From Clostridium_AI sp002297865 (GTDB lineage Bacteria; Bacillota; Clostridia; Lachnospirales; Lachnospiraceae), in contig CALFNR010000210.1 of the NCBI GenBank assembly GCA_937903005.1, forward strand, positions 7,075-71,074: DNA of 64,000 bases, written 5' to 3'. The first letter of the stretch is position 1. Each line of letters begins with the position of its first letter. The translations under genes and the position numbers were made by a program. A model generated the notes under the pieces. It did not search any database. It worked only from the letters and a program-made list of their open reading frames with translations, and was not told the origin of the DNA. Shown here piece after piece: positions 26,944-35,613 of this stretch.

Positions 26944-28398
26944 CTACTGTTTGTTAATCTCTTCGATTACACCTAGCACGTAATCGTATACACGTTTTAC
27001 GGAAGAAATAGACATTCTTTCGCTTGGTGTATGGATATCTAACATGTTTGGTCCAATGGATACAATATCAAGACCTGGCATTTTGCTGGAAAGAATACCA
27101 CATTCCAATCCTGCATGAATGACTTCAACAACCATATCTTCGTTGTATTGTTCTTTGTATACTTTTTTACAAATCTCAGTTAATTTTGATTCTTTCATTA
27201 ATTCCCAGGCTGGATAAACTCCACGCATACTATAGGAACCACCAAGCATTGTAATTAAAGTTTCTAACTTATCACTCATGAAATCTTTGTATGTGGATTT
27301 GGAACTTCTTACAGAATATGAGAAGCATGCTTCATCATCTCCCATTTTAAAGATACCAAGATTTAAAGAGCTTTCTACTAAACCTTCAATATCACTGCTC
27401 ATTGCCTGGATTCCATTTGGTGTAAATAAAAGAATAATAAGCACTTTTTCATATGTGTGTTTTTCTAAAACAGGATATTCTTTTACTTCATTTTCAATTT
27501 CTAATTCAATTGTTAAGCTTGGTTCACTAGAAGCTAATTCATTTACATAGATATCTCTTAGTTCTTTCACTGCTGCCTCTAATTCTGCAACTTTGCTAGG
27601 CTCTACTACTAATTCTGCAAAAGATTCTCTAACAATGGCATTATCTTTTAAGCCACCCCATAGAGTGATTGCCTGAAATTCTACTTTTTTCTGTAATGCA
27701 CTTAAGAATCTTCCTAATAGAATATTTCCGTTTGTACGGTTCTTTGTAATCTCAATACCAGAGTGACCGCCTTGTAATCCTTTGATAGAAATTTTCGCTT
27801 TCGCACCACTTGCTGTAGTTCTCTGTAATGGTAATGTTAAGGAAGATGTCATTCCACCTGCACATCCAACTGTAAGAATGCCTTCCACTTCTGAATCAAT
27901 GTTGATTAAATATTTACTTCTTAGCATACTGGTATCAAGTGCTGCTGCACCATCCATACCTATTTCTTCGTCTGTTGTAATTACAACTTCTATACGTGGA
28001 AGTGCTAACTCTTTGTCTGTTAAGATTGCCATCGCCATAGCTAAAGCAATTCCGTCATCTCCACCTAAAGTAGTACCCTTTGCATATACATAATCGCCGT
28101 CAATTGCAAGGTCTAGTCCCTCGTTAAAGAAGTCATGCTTTGTATCACTGTCCTGTTCACATACCATATCCATATGTCCTTGAATCATAACTGCCGGAAC
28201 GTGTTCCAAACCCGGTGTTGCTTCCTTTATTATAACTACATTCAACGCCTCATCCTGATAACACTCAAGACCTTGTTCCTTACCAAATGCAAACAGATAA
28301 TCACTAATTGCCTGATTATTCTTGGAACCTCTAGGAATATTACTTATTTCCTCAAAATAGGTAAACACCTTTTTGTAATCAATTGCTTCTAATACCAT
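26944..28398 (-). CDS. pepD: Aminoacyl-histidine dipeptidase (M20 family)
   Basis: 484 residues from the ATG at 28398, 8 bases after GGAGG; an ATG at 28413 is inside that site. Motifs of PepD: ISNIPRGSKNNQAISDYL, MIQGHMDMVCE with metal His and Asp, GTTLGGDDGIALA, TTDEEIGMDGA, and HAGLECG. It hydrolyses Xaa-His dipeptides such as carnosine and Cys-Gly type peptides. The central lid domain is complete. Confidence 0.95.
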   Translation of the reverse strand: MVLEAIDYKKVFTYFEEISNIPRGSKNNQAISDYLFAFGKEQGLECYQDEALNVVIIKEATPGLEHVPAVMIQGHMDMVCEQDSDTKHDFFNEGLDLAIDGDYVYAKGTTLGGDDGIALAMAMAILTDKELALPRIEVVITTDEEIGMDGAAALDTSMLRSKYLINIDSEVEGILTVGCAGGMTSSLTLPLQRTTASGAKAKISIKGLQGGHSGIEITKNRTNGNILLGRFLSALQKKVEFQAITLWGGLKDNAIVRESFAELVVEPSKVAELEAAVKELRDIYVNELASSEPSLTIELEIENEVKEYPVLEKHTYEKVLIILLFTPNGIQAMSSDIEGLVESSLNLGIFKMGDDEACFSYSVRSSKSTYKDFMSDKLETLITMLGGSYSMRGVYPAWELMKESKLTEICKKVYKEQYNEDMVVEVIHAGLECGILSSKMPGLDIVSIGPNMLDIHTPSERMSISSVKRVYDYVLGVIEEINKQ

Positions 28399-28452
28399 AC
28401 ATATTTCCTCCATTCATGTACTTTTATTATTTTCTAACTATACATTTATTAT

Positions 28453-28486
28453 GCAAAAGGAGGCTGCCATGATGACAAACCTCCCA
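28453..28486 (-). terminator. Terminator after the DUF711 gene
   Basis: Minus-strand GGGAGG pairs with CCTCC, followed by TTTTGC. Placed about 25 bases after the DUF711 stop and before pepD. Confidence 0.55.
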
Positions 28487-28509
28487 ATTTGTATATCAAA
28501 ATTTTATCA

Positions 28510-29865
28510 CTAATTTTTAAAGCTGTGAATTGGTGCTGGAATTCTTCCTCCACGATTTACGAAATCTTCACATGAAAATTCATTTACTTTCATAACTGGA
28601 GCGTATCCTAACAAACCACCAAACTCAACCATTTCCCCTACTTCTTTACCAATAACCGGAATAATACGAACTGCTGTTGTTTTCTGGTTAACCATACCGA
28701 TCGCCATCTCATCAGCAATAATACCTGAAATCGTACTTGCCTTAGTATCTCCCGGAATTGCAATCATATCCAAACCAACGGAGCAGACACAAGTCATTGC
28801 TTCTAATTTCTCAATGGTTAAAGCACCATCTTTTACGGCATCAATCATACCTTGATCTTCGCTGACTGGAATAAATGCACCACTTAAACCTCCAACATAA
28901 GAAGATGCCATAACGCCACCTTTCTTAACCTGGTCATTCAGCATAGCAAGAGCAGCTGTTGTACCAGGAGCACCAGCTCTTTCTAACCCCATTACCTCAA
29001 AGATTTCAGCAATACTGTCTCCGACTGCTGGAGTTGGTGCCAAAGATAAGTCGATAATACCAAATGGTATACCAAGACGTTTTGATGCTTCTTGTGCAAC
29101 CAGCTGACCAACACGAGTAATCTTAAATGCTGTTTTCTTAATTGTTTCACATAATGTACCGAAGTCTTTTCCACGAACTTCCTCTAATGCTACCTTAACA
29201 ACACCTGGTCCACTTACACCAACATTGATAATTGCGTCTGCTTCTGTAACACCGTGGAACGCACCTGCCATAAATGGATTATCATCTGGAGCATTACATA
29301 AAATAACTAACTTTGCACATCCTTGAGAATCTGTAATTCTAGATGTTTCTAATATAATTTCACCTAGAATCTTAACTGCATCCATATCAATACCAGTCTT
29401 AGTAGAACCTACATTAACAGAACTACAGATAAAATCTGTTTCCTTCATTGCTTGTGGAATACTGCGAATCAGTAATTCATCGCTTTTGGTCATTCCCTTA
29501 CTAACCAAAGCGGAATATCCACCGATGAAGTTTACTCCAACTTCTTTTGCTGCACGATCCAATGTTTTCGCAATCGTCACATAATCTTCTGGTGTCTTAC
29601 ATGCTGCTGCACCAACTAACGAGACTGGTGTAATGGATATTCTTTTATTTACAATCGGAATGCCATAATCTCTTTCAATTTCTTTTCCTGTTTTTACAAG
29701 GTCTTTTGCAACTGTGGTGATTTTGTTGTAAATTTTCTCATTTAACTTCTCTAAATTATCGTCTGCACAATCTAGTAAACTGATACCTAATGTAATAGTT
29801 CTGACATCTAAGTTCATCTGCTCGATCATGCTGTTAGTTTCTAATACTTCATTAATATTAATCAT
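28510..29865 (-). CDS. PFL family protein (DUF711/UPF0210)
   Basis: 451 residues, full length for the family. Conserved blocks: MNLDVRTITLGISLLDC near the start, NFIGGYSALVSKGM, VNVGVSGPGVVKVAL, SLAPTPAVGDSIAEI and a C-terminal GRIPAPIHSFKN. A relative of the glycyl-radical/formate-lyase-like fold but without a glycyl radical site; no reaction is established. It follows the ACT protein by 45 bases; the pair is conserved together in many Firmicutes. Confidence 0.93.
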   Translation of the reverse strand: MININEVLETNSMIEQMNLDVRTITLGISLLDCADDNLEKLNEKIYNKITTVAKDLVKTGKEIERDYGIPIVNKRISITPVSLVGAAACKTPEDYVTIAKTLDRAAKEVGVNFIGGYSALVSKGMTKSDELLIRSIPQAMKETDFICSSVNVGSTKTGIDMDAVKILGEIILETSRITDSQGCAKLVILCNAPDDNPFMAGAFHGVTEADAIINVGVSGPGVVKVALEEVRGKDFGTLCETIKKTAFKITRVGQLVAQEASKRLGIPFGIIDLSLAPTPAVGDSIAEIFEVMGLERAGAPGTTAALAMLNDQVKKGGVMASSYVGGLSGAFIPVSEDQGMIDAVKDGALTIEKLEAMTCVCSVGLDMIAIPGDTKASTISGIIADEMAIGMVNQKTTAVRIIPVIGKEVGEMVEFGGLLGYAPVMKVNEFSCEDFVNRGGRIPAPIHSFKN

Positions 29866-29910
29866 TCTCTAACATCCTCCCTTTATGCGAGCACTTCCAA
29901 CCAAGCCTAA

Positions 29911-30183
29911 TTATATACGGTGCATTTTATCAAAAATGTCCTCTCGTTGCATTTTTATATCACAGCTTAACTCTTGTCCAATCTGCTCTAATTCTTCTGC
30001 GATTACGGAAAAATCTTTTAAAGACTCATTGGTATCTGCAATCATCATCATATTAAAGAACCCTTGTACAATAGTCTGGGAAATATCTAAAATGTTAATG
30101 TTGTTGTTAGCGAGGTAGGTACACACCTTTGCAATAATACCAACACTGTCTTTTCCTACTACTGTAATTACTGTTTTTTTCAT
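29911..30183 (-). CDS. ACT domain protein (UPF0237)
   Basis: 90 residues, a single ACT domain: MKKTVITVVGKDSVGIIAKV, NNINILDISQTIVQG, MMMIADTNESLKDF. Members of this family bind small ligands or regulate partner enzymes. Its constant neighbour is the DUF711 protein, suggesting a sensor subunit for it; that is inference. Confidence 0.93.
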   Translation of the reverse strand: MKKTVITVVGKDSVGIIAKVCTYLANNNINILDISQTIVQGFFNMMMIADTNESLKDFSVIAEELEQIGQELSCDIKMQREDIFDKMHRI

Positions 30184-30205
30184 AATAAACCCTCCTATTT
30201 ATTCT

Positions 30206-30997
30206 TTAACATCTGCAGAAAGCAGATGGTTCTTCCCTATTGGCTACTTCAATCTTCACCTGCTTGTATGGACTATCAAATTGCTCCAGTTCATATTTCA
30301 CAGTCTCAAACGCTAAATCGGGATAATTATTTTCTTTACTCAAATGCCCCAAGAAAATATGTTTCAATTTATCATGTAATAAACGATTAATCAGTCTGCC
30401 ACAATTATCATTGGACAGATGTCCTAAATCGCCTAGTATTCTTCGTTTTAACACATAAGGATATGCTCCAACCTGAAGCATATTAATATCATGATTTGCT
30501 TCTAACAAAAGAAGCTCTGAACCTTCCAGATTTTCCACAATATAATCATTATAGTTTCCAAGGTCTGTTGCAATCCCTACTTTATGATTATCATGTTCAA
30601 ATGTATATGCTACTGGGTTCGCCGCATCGTGAGGAATTGAGAATGGATTCACCTTAATATCCTGTATTTCAAAAGACTGATTTGGTTCAATCACATGAAA
30701 TAAAGAAGGATCAATTTTTCCCAAACTCTTTATGCGATTCATAGCACTAAATGTTTCGGCAGTTGCGAATATTGGCATTTTATATCTTCTAGCCATAACT
30801 CCAATCCCCTGAACGTGATCTGAATGCTCATGTGTAACAAGAATCCCATTTAATGACTCAGGATTAATATCAATTTGTGTCAAACCACCTTCAATTCTTT
30901 TGCAACTGATTCCCGCATCAACCAAAAGCTTCGTGTTATCATTTCCTACGTAAATACAATTGCCACTGCTTCCGCTGGCTATACTGCATAATTCCAT
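30206..30997 (-). CDS. MBL-fold metallo-hydrolase, YycJ/WalJ type
   Basis: 263 residues. Begins MELCSIASGSSGNCIYVG as in the YycJ family; metal motif THEHSDHVQGI, further ligands in GDLGHLSND and LGHLSKENN. Bacillus YycJ is encoded with walRK and is reported to be a nuclease connected to DNA mismatch repair; here walRK is not nearby. First gene of a three-gene unit with the ACT and DUF711 genes. Confidence 0.92.
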   Translation of the reverse strand: MELCSIASGSSGNCIYVGNDNTKLLVDAGISCKRIEGGLTQIDINPESLNGILVTHEHSDHVQGIGVMARRYKMPIFATAETFSAMNRIKSLGKIDPSLFHVIEPNQSFEIQDIKVNPFSIPHDAANPVAYTFEHDNHKVGIATDLGNYNDYIVENLEGSELLLLEANHDINMLQVGAYPYVLKRRILGDLGHLSNDNCGRLINRLLHDKLKHIFLGHLSKENNYPDLAFETVKYELEQFDSPYKQVKIEVANREEPSAFCRC

Positions 30998-31040
30998 TCG
31001 TTTTCCCCTTTTCCAGCAATGTTTTCATAAAATCTTTCCC

Positions 31041-31069
31041 ATTATAACACAACCTATTCAATTAATCTA
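31041..31069 (-). promoter_or_regulatory. Likely promoter of the metallo-hydrolase gene
   Basis: Minus-strand TGTTATAAT gives a consensus -10 with a TG extension; the -35 region is weak. Confidence 0.5.
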
Positions 31070-31090
31070 TACCCCTACTTGTAACACATA

Positions 31091-31119
31091 AAAAAAGTGC
31101 CTGCTTTTGGCACAAAAAA
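31091..31119. terminator. Second of two tandem terminators after the GGDEF gene
   Basis: GTGCC/GGCAC stem with a seven-base loop, flanked by seven A on one side and seven T (minus strand) on the other. Confidence 0.8.
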
Positions 31120-31139
31120 AGCAAGCAGTCTGCTTGCTA
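31113..31139 (-). terminator. First tandem terminator after the GGDEF gene
   Basis: Minus strand: GCAAGCAG, short loop, CTGCTTGC, then a run of T. Four bases after the stop codon. Confidence 0.85.
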
Positions 31140-31142
31140 TTT

Positions 31143-32846
31143 TTATTCAAGTGATACTTCTTTTCTAATTTCATCACTATCAATAGTAATCTGATTACGA
31201 CCATGCTGCTTTGAGTAATACATAGACCAGTCAGCACGATTGAGCAATTCTCTTGGGTCCTTACATGTTTTTGGAAATGAAGTAAATCCGACACTTACAT
31301 TAACCTTAACTTTCTTTCCATGATGTTCAATTCCAAGTTCTTTCACCCGATGATGAAGTTCTTCCACAGCAGGATACGCCTCTTCTAATCCCTTATTCGG
31401 GAAAATAATTACGAATTCCTCTCCACCATATCTAGAAACGATACCGTCATTTTCATCTGCAATATTCTTGGCAAGACTTGCGATAGTACGAATAACTAAA
31501 TCTCCAAACAAATGTCCATATGTATCATTAATTTTCTTAAATAAGTCAATATCAATTAATGCTACCGATAATGGCGTTCTATTATTAATGGATTCATACA
31601 TGTATTCATTAAATAATTTGGTCAAATGGCGACGGTTATAAATACCTGTTAATCCATCTAGAATCGCCATAGACTGCATTTCCTGATATAGATTAGCATT
31701 GTTTAATGCAATTAAGAACTGCGCAACGATACCTTCAAAGAAATCTACATTATCTACAAAATACTCCCTTTTCTTCGTTCCTACGAAAAGTAATCCTATC
31801 TGTTGTTCTTGCTTAATTAACGGAACAAGAAGAATAGAACTAACCGATGCACATGTTATAAATTCATATTTTTCCGGGTCTACCTCATTGTCAACAAGTA
31901 CCTTTGCATTATCCATAATTTCTTCAAAGCAGTTGTTTTCGATACAATCACTTAGGTGTTCTTTAAATTCATCACTCAAAGTACTTTGTACTTTATATGT
32001 AATATTTTTATTGTTCGATGTTCCTGGCTTTAATACGATTGCACAAACATCTACTCCTATACGATTTACAAAAGATTCTGTAATAAGAGTCATAAGCTTG
32101 CTAATCTCTAGGGAAGAGGATATGTATTTCAATATATCATTTTGTATCTGCATTTCTTCATTCACATTATTGATTTTCTCATAAGCAGTCTGTAATTCTA
32201 TCTTCTGAACTCCCAGAAGTTCATTGGTGCTCTTTACTTTTTGCTGGTGAATTCTAAGTTCTTCATTGGTTTCATTAATTCGCTCAATTAATCGTGTTTG
32301 TGCGAACAGCTTACGATCATTTTCACCAATTACCAGAGCAATCAGCTCTGTAATAAGCCAGGTAAAAAGCATATACAAAATCAAAATGCAAACCATTTCA
32401 AAATTACTCATCCAGTCCATCGTCCGATTTAATAATGCAATCGCTATGGCTCCGCATATTACTGGACACCAAATTAAGATAAGATAAACTTTCCGCACGA
32501 AACTTTCACTAAAATCTAATGTAAAATAGAATTCAACATCATATAGTAAAACACATAAAATGCCCATTCCAAAGGCATAAATATTATCAGCCAAAATAAC
32601 AAATGTGACTACCATACATATGTATAAATATTTTAACACCATCAAAGCTTTAAGACGAACTGGCGTCGTCTTAACTACGATATTTTCAGTAATTAAAAGC
32701 GCCAGCATCCCCAAAGCCGGTTGCAAACAGTTATAGCTTGTTACTGTTGAAGCATAGTGGAAGTTAAAACAGACAAGAATTACTGTTAACATCTTATGAA
32801 AGTCGATAAATTTTTTTTGAAGTAATAGAACCTGATCGTAATCCAA
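31143..32846 (-). CDS. Membrane-bound GAF-GGDEF diguanylate cyclase
   Basis: 567 residues from a TTG at 32846 with GGAGGAATAATAATC in front; the frame is open further up, but that overlaps the ribosome binding site. Six to eight hydrophobic segments up to residue 170, a coiled coil, a GAF-type domain (about 235-390) and a C-terminal GGDEF domain with the active RYGGEEFVIIF. The I-site RxxD is not present, so no product inhibition by this route. It should make c-di-GMP. Five bases after the FtsA-like gene, hence cotranscribed. Confidence 0.9.
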   Translation of the reverse strand: MDYDQVLLLQKKFIDFHKMLTVILVCFNFHYASTVTSYNCLQPALGMLALLITENIVVKTTPVRLKALMVLKYLYICMVVTFVILADNIYAFGMGILCVLLYDVEFYFTLDFSESFVRKVYLILIWCPVICGAIAIALLNRTMDWMSNFEMVCILILYMLFTWLITELIALVIGENDRKLFAQTRLIERINETNEELRIHQQKVKSTNELLGVQKIELQTAYEKINNVNEEMQIQNDILKYISSSLEISKLMTLITESFVNRIGVDVCAIVLKPGTSNNKNITYKVQSTLSDEFKEHLSDCIENNCFEEIMDNAKVLVDNEVDPEKYEFITCASVSSILLVPLIKQEQQIGLLFVGTKKREYFVDNVDFFEGIVAQFLIALNNANLYQEMQSMAILDGLTGIYNRRHLTKLFNEYMYESINNRTPLSVALIDIDLFKKINDTYGHLFGDLVIRTIASLAKNIADENDGIVSRYGGEEFVIIFPNKGLEEAYPAVEELHHRVKELGIEHHGKKVKVNVSVGFTSFPKTCKDPRELLNRADWSMYYSKQHGRNQITIDSDEIRKEVSLE

Positions 32847-32851
32847 GATTA

Positions 32852-34891
32852 TTATTCCTCCCAATACATGTCTATAATATCGTTATCTGATAGACTTGTA
32901 GTAAAATCCGCTACCTTTTCATTCACTTTTGTTATTAGATGTGAAGTTGTTGCTTTACTCATATCAAAAGGATATACATCCAAAATATCAACCAGAATAT
33001 AGGATTGTTTTCCTTTCAGTACAGCCTTTTCACCATTTATCGTTAATGTAATTTCAGTTTCTAATGTTTTATCTTCTGCAACCTCCATAGTTGGGGTATT
33101 TTGTATTAATCCTTCATCCTTATTGGATGCTTCTGTCGATTTCAGTATATATCGAATTGAGAAATTTTCATACACCTTATCGTTTAAAGTTGCCCATTCA
33201 TTATTTACATAAATCTCTTCGACAGCCTCTAAATCCATAAAGGTAAGAACCTGTTCAAGCGTATAATAATTAAGAATTTCTAAGTGGTCTCCATCTTGTA
33301 TCTGATAATATCCCGATACTAATTCACCATTTGCCATGATAAATTTTGGGCATTCCACCATTTTCCCATTGAATTGAAATGAAATTGTTTCTTTAAATTC
33401 AGGAAGGCTGCGTACATCCATTGTCGCATCATTTCCCTTTGTGGAAGATACAATTTCGATTTTATCGTTCTGTTCAATCTGAGTTGATATACCAACTTGC
33501 TTACCATTAAGCTTAACAATTGCGGACTCTCCTGCTTGCCCTCTGACCATTCTCTTCTCTTCACCTACATAATAAGAGAGTTCCTTTCCTCTCTGAGGAA
33601 ACAATTGTTCATTCGGAAAACCAATTTGAACTGCTACATCAGCAATTGTCATATGATTATTGTCATATAGCTTAACCCGCTCTCCATTTACCTGAATAAA
33701 TATAAAATTATTCTTCTGTTCATAAAAATTTAAACAGATACCAATTGGAGTAACAAGGGTTGAATCCTTTTTCACATCATCTTCGAAATACTCAACATCT
33801 TGTAACACTTCCTGACCACGAAGTGCAACTCTCTCAGTCGGAATGTCAAGATACTCTGCAAGCAAATTAACAAACCCCGGTAGCTTGCCACCACCTCCTA
33901 CAACAAATACGGCACTGACACTTTTTCCACCATTTAGTTCTATTAACTTATCTGCAACACTTTTCGTTATCATTTTCACAGTCTCAGAAACGTTGTCTAT
34001 AACATCTTTTGCTTCCACTTGATGTGAAATACCTAAAATGTCATTGTAAGACACCGTCTTTTCGCTTAGACATGCCATCTTAATCTGTTCTGCTGTATCA
34101 AAATCAACCAGATATGTTTTTGCAATCTGTTCTGTAATCTCGTCACCAGCAAATGGAATCATACCATAAGCTATAATACTTCCATCCTTTGTAATTGATA
34201 TATCCGATGTACCTGCACCCACATCTAAAAGTGCAATATTCAACAAACGAAATTTTTCTGGTATTGCAACATTAATTGCAGCGATAGGCTCTAAGGTCAA
34301 ATTAGCTACGAACAATCCTGCTTTTTCTACTGCAGCATACAAACCGTCAATTACTTCCTCTGGTAAAAAAGTAGCAATTAATTCTGTTCCAGCCTTCAAT
34401 GCTTTGTGTCCTAATAGACTTGAAATTGCGAAATCATTGAGAAAATACCGAATTACAGAATAACCTACACAATAAAACTTTAAATCTTCTTCTTTCGTTT
34501 CTTCTCTCAAAGCATCATAAGCCTTTTCCACTCCGAGAAGATTGATTGACTGCACATGTTCGTCTTCTATCACTGTATCTGTTCCAAACTCATAATCTGC
34601 TCGGACTGTAACAGTTTTAAGCATACGACCAGCTGCTGCAATACAGACATCAGTTAATGGCCTGCCTATTCTATGTTCCAACTCATTCTTAATCTCTGTT
34701 ATTGTTTCTGAAACTTTAATGATATCATGAATTTGCCCATCCAACATAGCTCTAGTTTCATGAAAACGAGAAACCTGTGCTACAACCTTAAACACTTTAC
34801 CATCTTTATAACCAACTGTACCAACAATACTTCTAGTACCTATGTCGAGTCCAAAAACCAAGTGTTCAGGATATTTTATATTACTTGGCAT
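32852..34891 (-). CDS. FtsA/PilM-like ATPase with long C-terminal beta-grasp-like extension
   Basis: 679 residues. Residues 1-390 form an actin-like fold of the FtsA type: VFGLDIGTRSIVGTVGY (phosphate 1), an SHS2-like insert, ALLDVGAGTSDISI (phosphate 2) and FVVGGGGKLPGF (adenosine). FtsA itself ends near 420 residues. Here about 280 residues follow, with repeated units of the kind VNGERVKLYDNNHMTIADV, VKLNGKQVGISTQIEQNDKI, FNGKMVECPKFIMANGELVS and INGEKAVLKGKQSYILVDIL. These resemble beta-grasp/ThiS-like modules. No amphipathic membrane helix is visible at the end. A divisome or envelope scaffold is likely; the extension is of unknown role. Confidence 0.85.
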   Translation of the reverse strand: MPSNIKYPEHLVFGLDIGTRSIVGTVGYKDGKVFKVVAQVSRFHETRAMLDGQIHDIIKVSETITEIKNELEHRIGRPLTDVCIAAAGRMLKTVTVRADYEFGTDTVIEDEHVQSINLLGVEKAYDALREETKEEDLKFYCVGYSVIRYFLNDFAISSLLGHKALKAGTELIATFLPEEVIDGLYAAVEKAGLFVANLTLEPIAAINVAIPEKFRLLNIALLDVGAGTSDISITKDGSIIAYGMIPFAGDEITEQIAKTYLVDFDTAEQIKMACLSEKTVSYNDILGISHQVEAKDVIDNVSETVKMITKSVADKLIELNGGKSVSAVFVVGGGGKLPGFVNLLAEYLDIPTERVALRGQEVLQDVEYFEDDVKKDSTLVTPIGICLNFYEQKNNFIFIQVNGERVKLYDNNHMTIADVAVQIGFPNEQLFPQRGKELSYYVGEEKRMVRGQAGESAIVKLNGKQVGISTQIEQNDKIEIVSSTKGNDATMDVRSLPEFKETISFQFNGKMVECPKFIMANGELVSGYYQIQDGDHLEILNYYTLEQVLTFMDLEAVEEIYVNNEWATLNDKVYENFSIRYILKSTEASNKDEGLIQNTPTMEVAEDKTLETEITLTINGEKAVLKGKQSYILVDILDVYPFDMSKATTSHLITKVNEKVADFTTSLSDNDIIDMYWEE

Positions 34892-34980
34892 CTAGATTCC
34901 CCCATTTTTTCTGTCAATTGTAATATTATTGAATAATATTGTTATTATATAACAGAGTTATTATAACATATCATTTCCAT

Positions 34981-35568
34981 CTAAACTAGTAGTATTTTCA
35001 ACTGTGAAAATATTTTTTCAAGATCTCCATCATTTACCAAAACCACAGAACATTGCTGTTCAAACTGTTCTTCCCTTTTTTGATTTGCCATGATTGCTTC
35101 TATTTTCGCATCGGAGTATCCCCTGGATTCCTTAAGCCTTCGTACTCTTTCATCAAAAGGCGCACTAACATACCAGAATTCATCACAGATATCTCCATAT
35201 CCACACTCTAATATAATGGCAGATTCTATGAAAACATAGTCCTTATCACTTGCTTTTTTCATATTTTCAATCTCATTTCTAATATACTCTTTTACTTTAG
35301 GATGTATGATACCATTTAGTGTAGATAATTGTACATCATCTGCAAAAACGACAGCTGCTATCCCTTTTCTGTCTAATTGTCCATTTTCATCTACAACCGA
35401 ATCACCAAAAGCTGCTACAATTTCATTGTAACAGCTCTGGCCAGGCCGCATTAACAGAGCTCCAATGTCATCTGCAATTAAAACAGCTGCATTGAATTTT
35501 TCTTTTATCATGTTGGCAACTGTGGATTTTCCACATCCAACTCCGCCAGTTAATCCAATTATTTTCAT
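34981..35568 (-). CDS. coaE: Dephospho-CoA kinase
   Basis: 195 residues. P-loop LTGGVGCGKSTVANM, ADDIGALLMRPGQ and a lid with LKESRGYSDAKIEAIMANQ. Last step of coenzyme A synthesis. It follows polA by 45 bases, a common Firmicutes arrangement. coaD, the step before it, is at 57.8 kb. Confidence 0.96.
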   Translation of the reverse strand: MKIIGLTGGVGCGKSTVANMIKEKFNAAVLIADDIGALLMRPGQSCYNEIVAAFGDSVVDENGQLDRKGIAAVVFADDVQLSTLNGIIHPKVKEYIRNEIENMKKASDKDYVFIESAIILECGYGDICDEFWYVSAPFDERVRRLKESRGYSDAKIEAIMANQKREEQFEQQCSVVLVNDGDLEKIFSQLKILLV

Positions 35569-35613
35569 ACCCTAACCTTCCCTAGTCTTTCTCTACAATA
35601 ATATATTAATGTA

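Noticed and set aside
31067..31294. 75-codon minus-strand frame over the GGDEF gene end
   Set aside because: It overlaps the cyclase coding end and two terminators, has no ribosome binding site and a non-protein-like composition.
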